Source: an uncultured Alphaproteobacteria bacterium (GTDB lineage: Bacteria > Pseudomonadota > Alphaproteobacteria > RF32 > CAG-239). Taken from it: a stretch of 64,000 nucleotides of DNA. Positions 19,109 to 27,775 of the stretch are shown one piece after another (positions within the stretch are counted from its first letter, which is position 1; each line of letters starts with the position of its first letter). Under the pieces are notes generated by a model. It saw only the letters and a list, made by a program, of their open reading frames with translations, ran no database searches and was not told the DNA's origin. The stretch lies in assembly GCA_944391405.1 (NCBI GenBank), contig CALXTN010000001.1:68503-132502 (forward strand). The letters run 5' to 3'. The translations under genes and the position numbers were made by a program.

Positions 19109-19432
19109 ATGAAAGAAGGTATCTTTTCGTTCATTTGGGCTGGTATTTGCGCCCTTTTGAGCGTCTTGCTGTTAATATACCTTGATGGCAAGTTAAATTT
19201 TTCTTCTGACTATTTTTTCCCAGCTATTGTGGATGCCATCCACGGTTGGGGATTATCTGTCAGAAAAGTGTTATTCTTCGCTTTGTATCTCCTGTATTGG
19301 TTGACAGGAATACATAAGCTGTTCGGTAATGGATTATTGGCCCTTATCGGATGGGTAACACTCCTTGTTATAATTTGTGTTGTAATTGTTGCCGGCTATT
19401 GGTTCGTTACCTGGCTGGTGACATTTCTCTAA
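19109..19432 (+). CDS. Small membrane protein with three predicted helices, unknown function
   Basis: The 107-residue product is almost entirely hydrophobic. Helices lie at about 5-25 (FIWAGICALLSVLLLIYL), 50-68 (VRKVLFFALYLLYWLTGI) and 75-105 (LLALIGWVTLLVIICVVIV). A short polar loop, DGKLNFSSDYF, links the first two. The frame uses normal codons and is flanked by a terminator on each side, which supports a real monocistronic gene. There is no clear ribosome-binding site beyond an A-rich leader. I do not recognise a family. It lies just before tolQ but is not in that operon. Confidence 0.7.
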   Translation: MKEGIFSFIWAGICALLSVLLLIYLDGKLNFSSDYFFPAIVDAIHGWGLSVRKVLFFALYLLYWLTGIHKLFGNGLLALIGWVTLLVIICVVIVAGYWFVTWLVTFL

Positions 19433-19438
19433 ACAGAG

Positions 19439-19484
19439 AGAGTTGTTTTTTTGGGGTTAATCCTTAAAAACAACTCTTTTTTGT
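19439..19484 (+). terminator. Strong intrinsic terminator before tolQ
   Basis: A perfect 12-bp stem, AGAGTTGTTTTT / AAAAACAACTCT, with a 15-base loop is followed by TTTTTG. It isolates the small membrane protein gene from tolQRA, implying that tolQ has its own promoter in 19485-19562. Confidence 0.92.
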
Positions 19485-19562
19485 TTGATTAGTTAAATTT
19501 TTACAATTATATGTTATTGCTAATTTGAATAATTGAAAACTGTCAAGATAACGAGGATTAAA

Positions 19563-20297
19563 ATGGATACACAGGTTGCTACCGAGGTTGTTAATCAACT
19601 CTCTATGTGGGATATGGTTTGGTCTTCCGACTTAATTACCAAGGCGGTTATGATTGGATTGATTGCTGCTTCGGTTTGGTCGTGGGCTATTATTTTTGAA
19701 AAAATTAATACATTACGACAAGTCAAACGCTTGTCTAAACATTTTGAAGAACGCTTTTGGTCCGGTGGCTCTTTGGATAAACTCTACGACTCTATCGGAA
19801 ATCCACAAGACCCAATGTCTGCGATGTTTGTGGCAGCAATGAAAGAATGGCGCAGAACAAATATTATGAAGTCTAAAACAGACAGAGGTTTGCGCGGCGT
19901 TTCTCTTCAACAGCGAATCGAAAAGGCTATGATGGTTTCTATGGATAAAGAATTAGATGATTTGGATAATCATTTGGGCTTTTTGGCTTCTACCGGTTCG
20001 GTTGCTCCGTTAGTTGGTTTGTTCGGAACAGTTTGGGGTATTATTTCTTGCTTTAATGCCATTGCCGTTACTCAAAGCAACTCCTTGACTTCTATCGCTC
20101 CGGGTATTGCCGAAGCTCTGTTTACCACCGCTTTTGGCTTGATTGCGGCAATTCCTGCGTATATCGCTTATAATATGATTACTTCCGATATCGATAGATA
20201 TGCTAAAAAACTTGAAAACTTCTTAGCGGAATTTTCAAGTATCCTATCTCGCGAAATTGACGACACCACTATTAAAGCCGAAATGGCCGGAGAATAA
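19563..20297 (+). CDS. tolQ: Tol-Pal system proton channel subunit TolQ
   Basis: The ATG at 19563 follows a CGAGGA site; a further upstream start is possible but lacks one. The 244-residue protein has the TolQ/ExbB/MotA layout: one N-terminal helix (about 15-38), a long cytoplasmic loop, and two C-terminal helices near 130-155 and 165-195. The latter include FLASTGSVAPLVGLFGTVWGI and SIAPGIAEALFTTAFGL, the proton-channel signatures. With TolR it converts the proton gradient into work on TolA during outer-membrane constriction at division. It is the first gene of tolQ-tolR-tolA, 3 bases from tolR. The usual ybgC gene upstream is absent. Confidence 0.95.
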   Translation: MDTQVATEVVNQLSMWDMVWSSDLITKAVMIGLIAASVWSWAIIFEKINTLRQVKRLSKHFEERFWSGGSLDKLYDSIGNPQDPMSAMFVAAMKEWRRTNIMKSKTDRGLRGVSLQQRIEKAMMVSMDKELDDLDNHLGFLASTGSVAPLVGLFGTVWGIISCFNAIAVTQSNSLTSIAPGIAEALFTTAFGLIAAIPAYIAYNMITSDIDRYAKKLENFLAEFSSILSREIDDTTIKAEMAGE

Positions 20298-20300
20298 ATC

Positions 20301-20729
20301 ATGGCAATTATTAACGGAAGAATCCAAAGACGCGTTAGCCGTCGTAATGCTGATATCAATATGACGAACCTTATGGACGTTATGATGGTGCTTTTGGTGG
20401 TGTTTATGGTTGCCGCTCCTTTGATGACTTCGGGTATTCCTCTTGATTTACCTAAAGTCGGAGGTGGTACTCTAAATGGTAAAGATACTTCTATTAACAT
20501 CAGTGTTGATAAAGACGGTTTTTATTATATCGGTCAAAGCAAAATTGAACCGGACACCATTATTGATAAAATTATGGCTATTAAAGGCGAAAATAAAGAT
20601 GTTACTATCACTATTTCCGGTGATGCAGCATCTTCTTACGGTAGTGTTATTGGTTTGATGGCAATGCTTAAAGATGCCGGATTTAGTAAGGTTGGTTTGA
20701 AAACCGAAGCTCGTCGAGATAAAAAATAG
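20301..20729 (+). CDS. tolR: Tol-Pal system protein TolR (ExbD-like)
   Basis: The 142-residue protein has a short basic N-terminus, one membrane helix with the catalytic aspartate in NMTNLMDVMMVLLVVFM, and a periplasmic ExbD/TolR domain (about 60-140). The helix aspartate is the proton-relay residue that partners TolQ. Three bases separate it from tolQ and 14 from tolA. Length matches the family. Confidence 0.95.
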   Translation: MAIINGRIQRRVSRRNADINMTNLMDVMMVLLVVFMVAAPLMTSGIPLDLPKVGGGTLNGKDTSINISVDKDGFYYIGQSKIEPDTIIDKIMAIKGENKDVTITISGDAASSYGSVIGLMAMLKDAGFSKVGLKTEARRDKK

Positions 20730-20743
20730 AAAGCTGTTTTATT

Positions 20744-21769
20744 ATGAAAAAAAGTTACGTTTATAAATCGGTAGCTCTACACATTGCAGTTGTTCTGCTT
20801 TGTGTTTTTGATATACCTTTTTTAACGCATAAACGTGACTTTGATGAGCAACCTCCTATTATTGTTGATTTAGAAAATATTAAAATAACAGATACAACAA
20901 ATATTCCCGAAAAAGCTGTTAAAGGTAAGGAACGTAAACCAGCTACCCGTAAAGAAAAACCGATTGAAGAAAACTTTACGCAGAAAAAAACAGAACCTAA
21001 AACAGAATCCAAACCAGTGGAACCAAAACCAGAGCCTGAAATTAAAGCTCCGGAAATCAAAGCTCCGGCGTTAATTGAAGAAGCACCCAAAGAGGAAATT
21101 AAGAAAGAAGAGCCTAAAAAAGAATCTAATGAACCAATAAAAGAAAAGAAGAAACCTGCGCCTATTCCTCAGAAAAAGCCGCAAGTTAAACCCAAACCGA
21201 AACCGGCTCAGCCTAAAAAAGCAAATAATAATTCTGCAAACAATGCTCCGGCCTCTTCTGCAAAATCTAAAAAGACGAATGTTCGCAGTACAAATCCGCT
21301 ACAAAGTTTAATGAACTCTGTTGACGATTTACAAAAACAAATCGGTGAAGAAGATGCTCCGGCTCAAGTTCCGGAGGACGAGCCAGTTAACAATCTCGGT
21401 ATTGAGGGCGGAAACAGCAAAGGTTCTTATTTCAGTGAACTGTCTGTTTCTGGTATTGATTTTGTAAAATCTAAGATACAAGAATCTTGGAAAACAATTG
21501 CCGGCGGTAAAGATGACCGCAACATCGAAGTTGTTATCAACGTTAAACTTACTAAAGAGGGACTTATTCAGTCTGTTGATATTGAAGATATGTCTCGATA
21601 TCGTTCTGATACATATTTCCAAGCTTTGGCAGACAGTGCAGAACGTGCAATTTATATTGCGCAAGAAGTACACGGCGTCTTTAAGGTTTTATCAGCACAA
21701 AACGGCTCAAATTATAATGATTGGAAAGAAATACGCTTTACTTTCACACCGTTGGGACTAACGAAGTAA
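20744..21769 (+). CDS. tolA: TolA-like protein with TonB-type C-terminal domain
   Basis: The 341-residue protein has a membrane helix at about 8-26, then a long Lys/Pro/Glu-rich linker (about 60-180) that would span the periplasm. The globular C-terminal domain (about 225-340) contains KSKIQESWKTIAGG, EVVINVKLTKEGLIQSVDIED and ALADSAERAIYIAQEV, in the TolA/TonB C-terminal pattern. It would link TolQR in the inner membrane to Pal and TolB at the outer membrane. Position after tolQR supports TolA rather than TonB. tolB and pal do not follow; the next gene is convergent and starts 14 bases on. Confidence 0.9.
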   Translation: MKKSYVYKSVALHIAVVLLCVFDIPFLTHKRDFDEQPPIIVDLENIKITDTTNIPEKAVKGKERKPATRKEKPIEENFTQKKTEPKTESKPVEPKPEPEIKAPEIKAPALIEEAPKEEIKKEEPKKESNEPIKEKKKPAPIPQKKPQVKPKPKPAQPKKANNNSANNAPASSAKSKKTNVRSTNPLQSLMNSVDDLQKQIGEEDAPAQVPEDEPVNNLGIEGGNSKGSYFSELSVSGIDFVKSKIQESWKTIAGGKDDRNIEVVINVKLTKEGLIQSVDIEDMSRYRSDTYFQALADSAERAIYIAQEVHGVFKVLSAQNGSNYNDWKEIRFTFTPLGLTK

Positions 21770-21782
21770 TTGTCATAAAAAT

Positions 21783-22394
21783 CTATATATTCAGGCGATA
21801 ACCGTTGTTTTCCGTTAAAATTAGCTGACTTCCACCTTCTTGCTCAACTTTTTGGCGCAGGCGATATATATGCGTTTCAATGGTATGGGTTGTTACATCT
21901 GCACAGTACCCCCAAACGTTTTCCAATAAATCTTCTTTACTTACACAATCTGGAGCATTCTGATATAAATATTTCAAAATTATAACTTCTTTTTCTGTCA
22001 GCTTTATCAATTTACCATTAGTTTGAATTTCTATTTCTTTTTTGGCCGGATATAGGTGATATTCCTTAAAACTAATACACTCTTTACGGCGGATTTTAGG
22101 CAACAATGTTCCTTCTTTAAAATCGTGTAAAAATTTATCTAAGCGAAAAGGTTTTCTTATAACCATATCCGCCGCTTCATAAACATCGGTATGAGATGAG
22201 AAAAGAATAATCGGCGTTTCTTTATTTTGCTCTCTAATTGAATTTATTATTTCTTTATCTTCATCAACCAGTATAATCTCTGCATCTTTATCTGGTGTTT
22301 CGGTTATCTCTATTTCTGGTTCTATTAATTTTATTTGCCCTTTCAAATCTTCTGCAAAGGCTTTATTTTTTGAACAAATGCTTATTTTTTTCAT
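21783..22394 (-). CDS. OmpR-type response regulator with degenerate, shortened receiver domain
   Basis: The 203-residue protein has a C-terminal OmpR/PhoB winged helix (about 105-203) with LTEKEVIILKYLYQNA, the recognition-helix region THTIETHIYRLRQKVE and the wing LTENNGYRL. The N-terminal receiver is only about 90 residues. Asp44 (IILVDED) and Lys81 (RKPF) occupy the phospho-acceptor and signalling-lysine positions. The acidic pair that binds magnesium near residues 8-10 is replaced by SKN, so phosphorylation is doubtful. It overlaps the upstream porin gene by 4 bases (ATGA), and no histidine kinase is adjacent. It may autoregulate the porin or act independently of phosphorylation. Confidence 0.88.
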   Translation of the reverse strand: MKKISICSKNKAFAEDLKGQIKLIEPEIEITETPDKDAEIILVDEDKEIINSIREQNKETPIILFSSHTDVYEAADMVIRKPFRLDKFLHDFKEGTLLPKIRRKECISFKEYHLYPAKKEIEIQTNGKLIKLTEKEVIILKYLYQNAPDCVSKEDLLENVWGYCADVTTHTIETHIYRLRQKVEQEGGSQLILTENNGYRLNI

Positions 22395-23494
22395 ATTGCT
22401 AACTCCAACCCGAAGATAAAGGCATATCCTTTACTGCTATTTTTTATCTCGTTATTATTCCCTTCCGCTTTTAGATGTGCAGCAGTCACAGATAATGTGA
22501 CGTATTTATTGTATTGGTAACTATTCGAAAAACTGATAATTTCATCTTTATTATTTGTTTTTTTAGCTTCTGACACAAAATACGAAACACCTGTTGTAAA
22601 AGGTCCTATTTCGTAGCTTAGCCCTATATTGTAAGCATCGCCTTCTCTGTACGAATCGTAGAGATTTTCTTTATCCAAACCATAATGCTTTGTGTCTGCT
22701 TCTGTATGACGGTAAGAACCACCTAATGTCCACCCTTTACGATAAATGCTAATCCCTGCGGAATATTCCGTATCATTATTTTCAAAATCAGCATACCCCA
22801 AAGATGTTTCCACCTCATATCCAAAAACATCCCACATTCCGTAAGCGCCTAAAATATAAGCTTCATCATCTTTATATGGAGCATCTTTTGCTACAAGCCC
22901 TGTTTGACTATATGTCTTGGGAACATAGGTAGCACCTAATTTTATCCCTTGCCACGATGGTGTCACATAGCTAATTTTGGGAGAAACTCCATCTGTATTA
23001 ATATAAGTGGAATTAAGCGTTTTATATCGAGCATCGTGTCCTTTTTTATACCAATTTGGATTAACTATAAAATCAACTAAATCCGTATTGTTGGTGCGGT
23101 AATATCCAATATTAGGAGCTCCTACGGCGAATTCATAGGCAACGTTATTTTTTTGCCCGATAGAAAATTCCCCATACGGAGTTTCTGTTAATAAATAAAC
23201 CTCTTCTCCCCATACTCCTTGGTTGTAATTTTCAACTTCTTTAGCTGTATCCGCCATCAGATAGCCAACAAGAGAAGTTGCATAATCTTCATTAAATTCG
23301 TAGGTTAATCGCCCATAGAAGTTAAATGATGAATTCATATTATTCTGTTTGTATAGCTTATTATAGGGTTTTGCGTAATCTGTATATCCGTAAAAATTAT
23401 TTAGAGACAAAGAATAATCAGTTTCTATCCCTTTTGCATACGCTTCAAACGAACTTATAAAAAGACTCAATAAAAATAATGGGGAAATTTTCAT
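22391..23494 (-). CDS. Gram-negative porin-like outer-membrane beta-barrel
   Basis: The 367-residue precursor has a signal peptide ending FEAYA and then a barrel of amphipathic strands: NFYGRLTYEFNEDYATSLVGY, TPYGEFSIGQKNN, PKISYVTPSWQGIKLGATYVP, GYEVETSLGYADF and a terminal GYAFIFGLELAI. The G-E-F-S-I-G-Q segment is the classic porin strand-loop signature. Diffusion of small solutes is the likely role. A TAGGAAA site precedes the ATG. It is unusual that a response-regulator gene follows as a 4-base overlap in the same operon. It is divergent from gpmI across a 174-bp intergenic region. Confidence 0.88.
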   Translation of the reverse strand: MKISPLFLLSLFISSFEAYAKGIETDYSLSLNNFYGYTDYAKPYNKLYKQNNMNSSFNFYGRLTYEFNEDYATSLVGYLMADTAKEVENYNQGVWGEEVYLLTETPYGEFSIGQKNNVAYEFAVGAPNIGYYRTNNTDLVDFIVNPNWYKKGHDARYKTLNSTYINTDGVSPKISYVTPSWQGIKLGATYVPKTYSQTGLVAKDAPYKDDEAYILGAYGMWDVFGYEVETSLGYADFENNDTEYSAGISIYRKGWTLGGSYRHTEADTKHYGLDKENLYDSYREGDAYNIGLSYEIGPFTTGVSYFVSEAKKTNNKDEIISFSNSYQYNKYVTLSVTAAHLKAEGNNNEIKNSSKGYAFIFGLELAI

Positions 23495-23547
23495 CTGTTT
23501 TTCCTAGAAATATTTTCTCTTGGTGCTAAATATAGAACTATCTTTCT

Positions 23548-23560
23548 GTCTTAACAAGAC
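23548..23560. promoter_or_regulatory. Small palindrome in the porin-gpmI divergent promoter region
   Basis: GTCTTAACAAGAC is a perfect inverted repeat with 5-base arms around AAC. It lies 54 bases upstream of the porin start, where an activator or repressor site would be expected. The winged-helix regulator encoded with the porin is a candidate binder, though OmpR-type proteins prefer direct repeats. This is a weak call. Confidence 0.3.
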
Positions 23561-23668
23561 TAATATTGTTTATAACCTAAAAAATTCTGGATAAATATAA
23601 TGCTTTTTGCTTTAACTTGACTTATATGTTAAGTAGAATGCAGTAAAAAAATATATGGAGTAAATATA

Positions 23669-25198
23669 ATGCAAAAACCTGTTATGCTTTTAATTTTAGA
23701 TGGTTGGGGATACCGTGAACAAACTACAAATGATAATGCGATTGAACAAGGACATACGCCAAATTGGCACTCTTTACTGAAAACTTGTCCTCATTGCTTT
23801 ATTGAAACTTCCGGTTATGACGTTGGTCTTCCTGATGGTCAAATGGGAAACTCTGAGGTTGGACATACAAATTTAGGTGCCGGCCGTGTGGTTATGCAAG
23901 ATTTACCTAAAATTGATCTGGCTATCAAAGATGGTTCTCTTGAAAAGAATCCCACACTTGTCGAAATGATTAATAAATTAAAAGAAACAAAAGGTGCTTG
24001 TCACTTGATGGGATTGATGTCTCCAGGCGGGGTTCATTCTCATCAAAAACACATTGAAGCTATGTGCGAAATATTGCAAAAAAACAATATTCCTGTTCAT
24101 GTGCATGCCTTTTTAGATGGGAGAGATACTCCCCCACAATCTGCTAAAGACTTTTTGGCTGATTTTGAACAAAATATCAAACATTTATCAGATGTAAAAG
24201 TTGCTACAATTTCTGGTCGTTTTTATGCTATGGATAGGGATAAACGATGGGATAGAGTTGAAAAAGCTTATAATAATATTGTTTTAGCAGATGGTCAGCG
24301 TTTTGCATCTTCTCAAGAGGCTATTATTGCCTCTTATAACAATGGCGTTACCGATGAATTTGTAATCCCGACTGTTATTGGCGACTATCAAGGAGCTAAA
24401 GATGGCGATGCCGTTTTGATGATTAACTTTAGAGCTGATAGAGCCAGAGAAATCTTATATGCTTTAGGCGATAAGGAATTTTCAGGCTTTGAAAGAAAGA
24501 AAATCATTAATTTTGCTGAACTCGTTGGTATGGTTGAATATTCTGTTGATCATAATCGTTTTATGAAGACAATTTTTGCACCAGAAACCTTGAAAAATAT
24601 TTTCGGAGAAGTTGTTGCAAACCATGGATTAACACAGTTACGAATCGCCGAAACAGAAAAATATGCTCATGTTACTTTCTTCTTTAATGGTGGGGAAGAA
24701 AAAGAATTTAAAGGTGAAGACCGCATTCTCATAAATAGCCCCAAAGTTGCTACTTATGACTTAAAACCAGAAATGAGCGTTTATGAAGTTACAGAAGCGC
24801 TTACTGATGCGATTGAAAAGCAAAAATATGATGTCATCATTTGTAATTTTGCTAACGGGGATATGGTTGGTCATACTGGTATCATGGATGCTGCGCTTAA
24901 AGCTGTTGCTGCTGTTGATGATTGTTTGGGTAAAGTAATGAAAGCTATTAAAGACGTTGATGGCGTACTCTTTGTTACTGCTGATCATGGTAATGTTGAA
25001 AAAATGATTGATGAGAAAACAGGCGAACCTTATACAGCTCACACGGTTGGTAAAGTTCAAGCTGTTCTATATAATGCAGAACCTCCTGTTAAAGGTCTAA
25101 ACGATGGTAGATTGGCTGATGTTTCCCCAACACTTCTTGATTTAATGGGGATTAAACAACCTCAAGAAATGACCGGTAAATCTTTAATTATTAAATAG
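23669..25198 (+). CDS. gpmI: 2,3-bisphosphoglycerate-independent phosphoglycerate mutase
   Basis: The 509-residue enzyme interconverts 3- and 2-phosphoglycerate in glycolysis. Landmarks are LDGWG with metal ligand Asp11, the phosphoserine loop GNSEVGH with Ser62, HAFLDGRDTPP, GRFYAMDRDKRW, the FRADRARE substrate-binding segment and the C-terminal metal site TADHGNVEKM. Length matches the family. A GGAG site lies 9-10 bases upstream. It begins the gpmI-envC-ctpA-rppH cluster, with 7 bases before the next gene, an order conserved in many alphaproteobacteria. Confidence 0.97.
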   Translation: MQKPVMLLILDGWGYREQTTNDNAIEQGHTPNWHSLLKTCPHCFIETSGYDVGLPDGQMGNSEVGHTNLGAGRVVMQDLPKIDLAIKDGSLEKNPTLVEMINKLKETKGACHLMGLMSPGGVHSHQKHIEAMCEILQKNNIPVHVHAFLDGRDTPPQSAKDFLADFEQNIKHLSDVKVATISGRFYAMDRDKRWDRVEKAYNNIVLADGQRFASSQEAIIASYNNGVTDEFVIPTVIGDYQGAKDGDAVLMINFRADRAREILYALGDKEFSGFERKKIINFAELVGMVEYSVDHNRFMKTIFAPETLKNIFGEVVANHGLTQLRIAETEKYAHVTFFFNGGEEKEFKGEDRILINSPKVATYDLKPEMSVYEVTEALTDAIEKQKYDVIICNFANGDMVGHTGIMDAALKAVAAVDDCLGKVMKAIKDVDGVLFVTADHGNVEKMIDEKTGEPYTAHTVGKVQAVLYNAEPPVKGLNDGRLADVSPTLLDLMGIKQPQEMTGKSLIIK

Positions 25199-25205
25199 GT
25201 CTTAT

Positions 25206-26453
25206 ATGAAGCGGATATATGTCTTTAGTATGGTTTTATATCTATTTGGAGTGAATTGTATTTATTGCAATTTAAGCCATGCTAAAGACGTATCTGAAAC
25301 TGAGGTTAAAAGAATCGAGGCTGAAGCTCGAAAAAAAAGTATTGAGTCTAGACAATTACAGGCAAAAGCTCTACAACTTAACCTCGAGCTTTCTAAGATT
25401 GATAAGACAGTTATTAATTTGGCACAAGAAATTCAAAATAATGAAGATAAAATTTCTGAACTTGAGAACAAACTTATTGCCTTAAAAGAGGATTTAAGAC
25501 TTAAAGAAGCAGCCTTTTCTAAAGAAAATCAATCTTTAGTTCAAACTTTAGCATCCTTACAGAATATGTCCTTAAATCCATCTGAAGCTGTTATTTTACA
25601 ACCTTTCTCTCCTGTAGATGTTATCAGAAGCGCCATTTTGCTTCGAGAAACTGTTCCTTTTTTAAATAACAAATCATCAAAGCTAAAAACAGATTTAGAT
25701 GCTATTTATACTCAAAAAAGACAAATAGAGAGTACAGTTCAAGAAACAAAAAACAGTCAAACAAAATTGGAACAACAACAAAGTGAAATGCGATCGCTTA
25801 TGCAAAAAAAAGCGAATATGCGTAAAGTCTTGGAAACAAGAGGAGCCGAAACACAAAAAGAAGCAGAAACTTTGGCTTCTAAAGCAAAAGATTTAAGAGA
25901 TTTATTTGAGAAACTTGAAAAACAAAAAGAGCTTGCTCGAAAAAAACAAGAAGAAGCTGAACGTTTGGTTGCTTTAAAAAGACAAGAAAATTTAAAAAAA
26001 TTAAATACACAACAACGGACTGTTTCACAACAAGAGCACGCTTCTATAAAAAAACAAGTAAACGGTGGGCGTTTTGCACGGGCTAAAGGGTCTCTCTCTC
26101 GTCCGGTTCGGGGGAATGTTATTACCGAATATGGGCAATTTTTATCTAAAGGCGTTACCTCAAAAGGAATTGTTTATAAAACTAGACCTAATGCTCAAGT
26201 TATTTCTCTTTATGATGGAACGGTTATTTTTTCTGGTCCTTTTAAAGGATATGGTAATATTATTATTGTAGAACATGGTGATGGATATTTGTCTCTTCTT
26301 GCTGGATTAGGAGTTATTGATTGTGAATTAGGGCAAATGCTTCTTGCGGGAGAACCTGTTGGCACAATGCCTAATTCATCCAACGCAAAACTCTATGTTG
26401 AAATTAGAAAAGATAGACATCCCATTAATCCAGCACCTTGGATTGCCAGCTAA
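25206..26453 (+). CDS. EnvC-like murein hydrolase activator with degenerate LytM domain
   Basis: The 415-residue protein has a signal peptide, a long coiled coil (about 30-270, many Lys/Glu/Gln heptads) and a C-terminal LytM/M23-like domain (about 300-412). The last contains TRPNAQVISLYDGTVIFSG, YGNIIIVEHGDGYLSLLAGL and a final YVEIRKDRHPINPAPW. The zinc ligands of active M23 peptidases (HxxxD and HxH) are not present at the expected places, as in E. coli EnvC, which activates amidases instead of cutting peptidoglycan. It would act in the periplasm during septum splitting. Seven bases separate it from gpmI and 21 from ctpA. Confidence 0.9.
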   Translation: MKRIYVFSMVLYLFGVNCIYCNLSHAKDVSETEVKRIEAEARKKSIESRQLQAKALQLNLELSKIDKTVINLAQEIQNNEDKISELENKLIALKEDLRLKEAAFSKENQSLVQTLASLQNMSLNPSEAVILQPFSPVDVIRSAILLRETVPFLNNKSSKLKTDLDAIYTQKRQIESTVQETKNSQTKLEQQQSEMRSLMQKKANMRKVLETRGAETQKEAETLASKAKDLRDLFEKLEKQKELARKKQEEAERLVALKRQENLKKLNTQQRTVSQQEHASIKKQVNGGRFARAKGSLSRPVRGNVITEYGQFLSKGVTSKGIVYKTRPNAQVISLYDGTVIFSGPFKGYGNIIIVEHGDGYLSLLAGLGVIDCELGQMLLAGEPVGTMPNSSNAKLYVEIRKDRHPINPAPWIAS

Positions 26454-26474
26454 TTTTATTTGATAGGAATGATT

Positions 26475-27761
26475 ATGAAAAAAAATAAATTATTGTTTAT
26501 CGCTTTATTTGCAGGGCTGTTCTTAAGCATTGCAGATGTTCATGCGGCGAAAAAAGATGACGAAAAAGCTAATACATATGAATTATTGAATTTATTTGGC
26601 GAGGTTATGGAAAGAGCCAAATTAAATTATGTTGAAGAAGTTAGCGATAAAAAACTTATTGAATCTGCCATTAATGGAATGCTTACATCTCTTGATCCTC
26701 ACTCTAGTTATTTGGATGCTGAAAGTTTCAATTATATGAACGAGCAAACAAAAGGAAAATTTGGAGGCTTAGGTATTGAAGTTACTATGGATAACGGACT
26801 TGTAAAAGTTGTTTCCCCTATTGACGACACTCCTGCAGCTAAAGCGGGTATTAAAGCTGGTGACTATATTACTCATATTAATGGTGAAACTGTTGTTGGC
26901 ATGTCTCTTAACGATGCTGTTAGTAAAATGCGCGGTAAAGTTGGTGAAAAAGTTAAATTATCTATTCGACGCGTTAACTCTAAACCAATTGAACTAACCA
27001 TCAAAAGACAAGAAATTAAAATTCAATCTGTTAAAAGTGAAATAAAAGATGATTCTATTGCTTACATTAGAATTTCTTCTTTCTCAGAGGATGTTGATGA
27101 TGCCGTAAGCAAAGCTATCAGAGATGCTAAGAAAAAACTAAAAAATAAATTATTGGGAATCGTTATTGATGTTAGAAATAATCCTGGAGGATTGTTAGAT
27201 CAGGCAGTTGATGTTTCCGATTTATTCTTAGAAAAAGGAGAAATTGTTTCTACTCGTTCCAGAAATGAGGCTGATACTGTTAAATTTATGGCTAATGAAG
27301 GCGATGTTGCCAAAGGATTACCTATTGTCGTTATAATTAATGAAGGCTCTGCTTCCGCTTCAGAAATTCTTGCAGGAGCATTACAGGATCATCATAGAGC
27401 TATTATTTTGGGCGAAAGATCTTTTGGTAAAGGTTCCGTACAAACCGTTATTCCTCTTAGAGATTATGGAGCAATGAGATTAACCACTGCCAGATATTAT
27501 ACGCCTTCCGGTCGCTCTATTCAAGCTAAAGGTATTGAACCTGATATTGAAGTTAAACCGGCAAAAGTTGAAGAATTAGAATCATACGCTTTAAACATTA
27601 GTGAAGCTGATTTGAATAATGCTCTTAAAAACGATAGTGATGTTTCTGGGAGTTCAGAAAAAAAGAATGGTAAATCAAAAGAAGATTTAGCAGACTACCA
27701 GTTGGTTCGTGCTCTTGATTTAGTTAAAGCTTTGGCTTTATATTCTAAATCTGATGAGTAG
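26475..27761 (+). CDS. ctpA: Carboxy-terminal processing protease (S41 family)
   Basis: I place the start at the ATG at 26475, 7 bases after TAGGAA; an in-frame ATG lies two codons earlier. The 428-residue precursor has a signal peptide ending DVHAA. A PDZ domain (about 85-165) includes GGLGIEVT and AKAGIKAGDYITHING. The S41 catalytic domain has NEGSASASEILAGAL with the nucleophile serine (about residues 292-296) and the general-base Lys319 in FGKGSVQ. It trims C-termini of periplasmic proteins. The tail after 385 is polar. It is the third gene of the gpmI-envC-ctpA-rppH group. Confidence 0.96.
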   Translation: MKKNKLLFIALFAGLFLSIADVHAAKKDDEKANTYELLNLFGEVMERAKLNYVEEVSDKKLIESAINGMLTSLDPHSSYLDAESFNYMNEQTKGKFGGLGIEVTMDNGLVKVVSPIDDTPAAKAGIKAGDYITHINGETVVGMSLNDAVSKMRGKVGEKVKLSIRRVNSKPIELTIKRQEIKIQSVKSEIKDDSIAYIRISSFSEDVDDAVSKAIRDAKKKLKNKLLGIVIDVRNNPGGLLDQAVDVSDLFLEKGEIVSTRSRNEADTVKFMANEGDVAKGLPIVVIINEGSASASEILAGALQDHHRAIILGERSFGKGSVQTVIPLRDYGAMRLTTARYYTPSGRSIQAKGIEPDIEVKPAKVEELESYALNISEADLNNALKNDSDVSGSSEKKNGKSKEDLADYQLVRALDLVKALALYSKSDE

Positions 27762-27775
27762 GAAGGAGATTGGCT

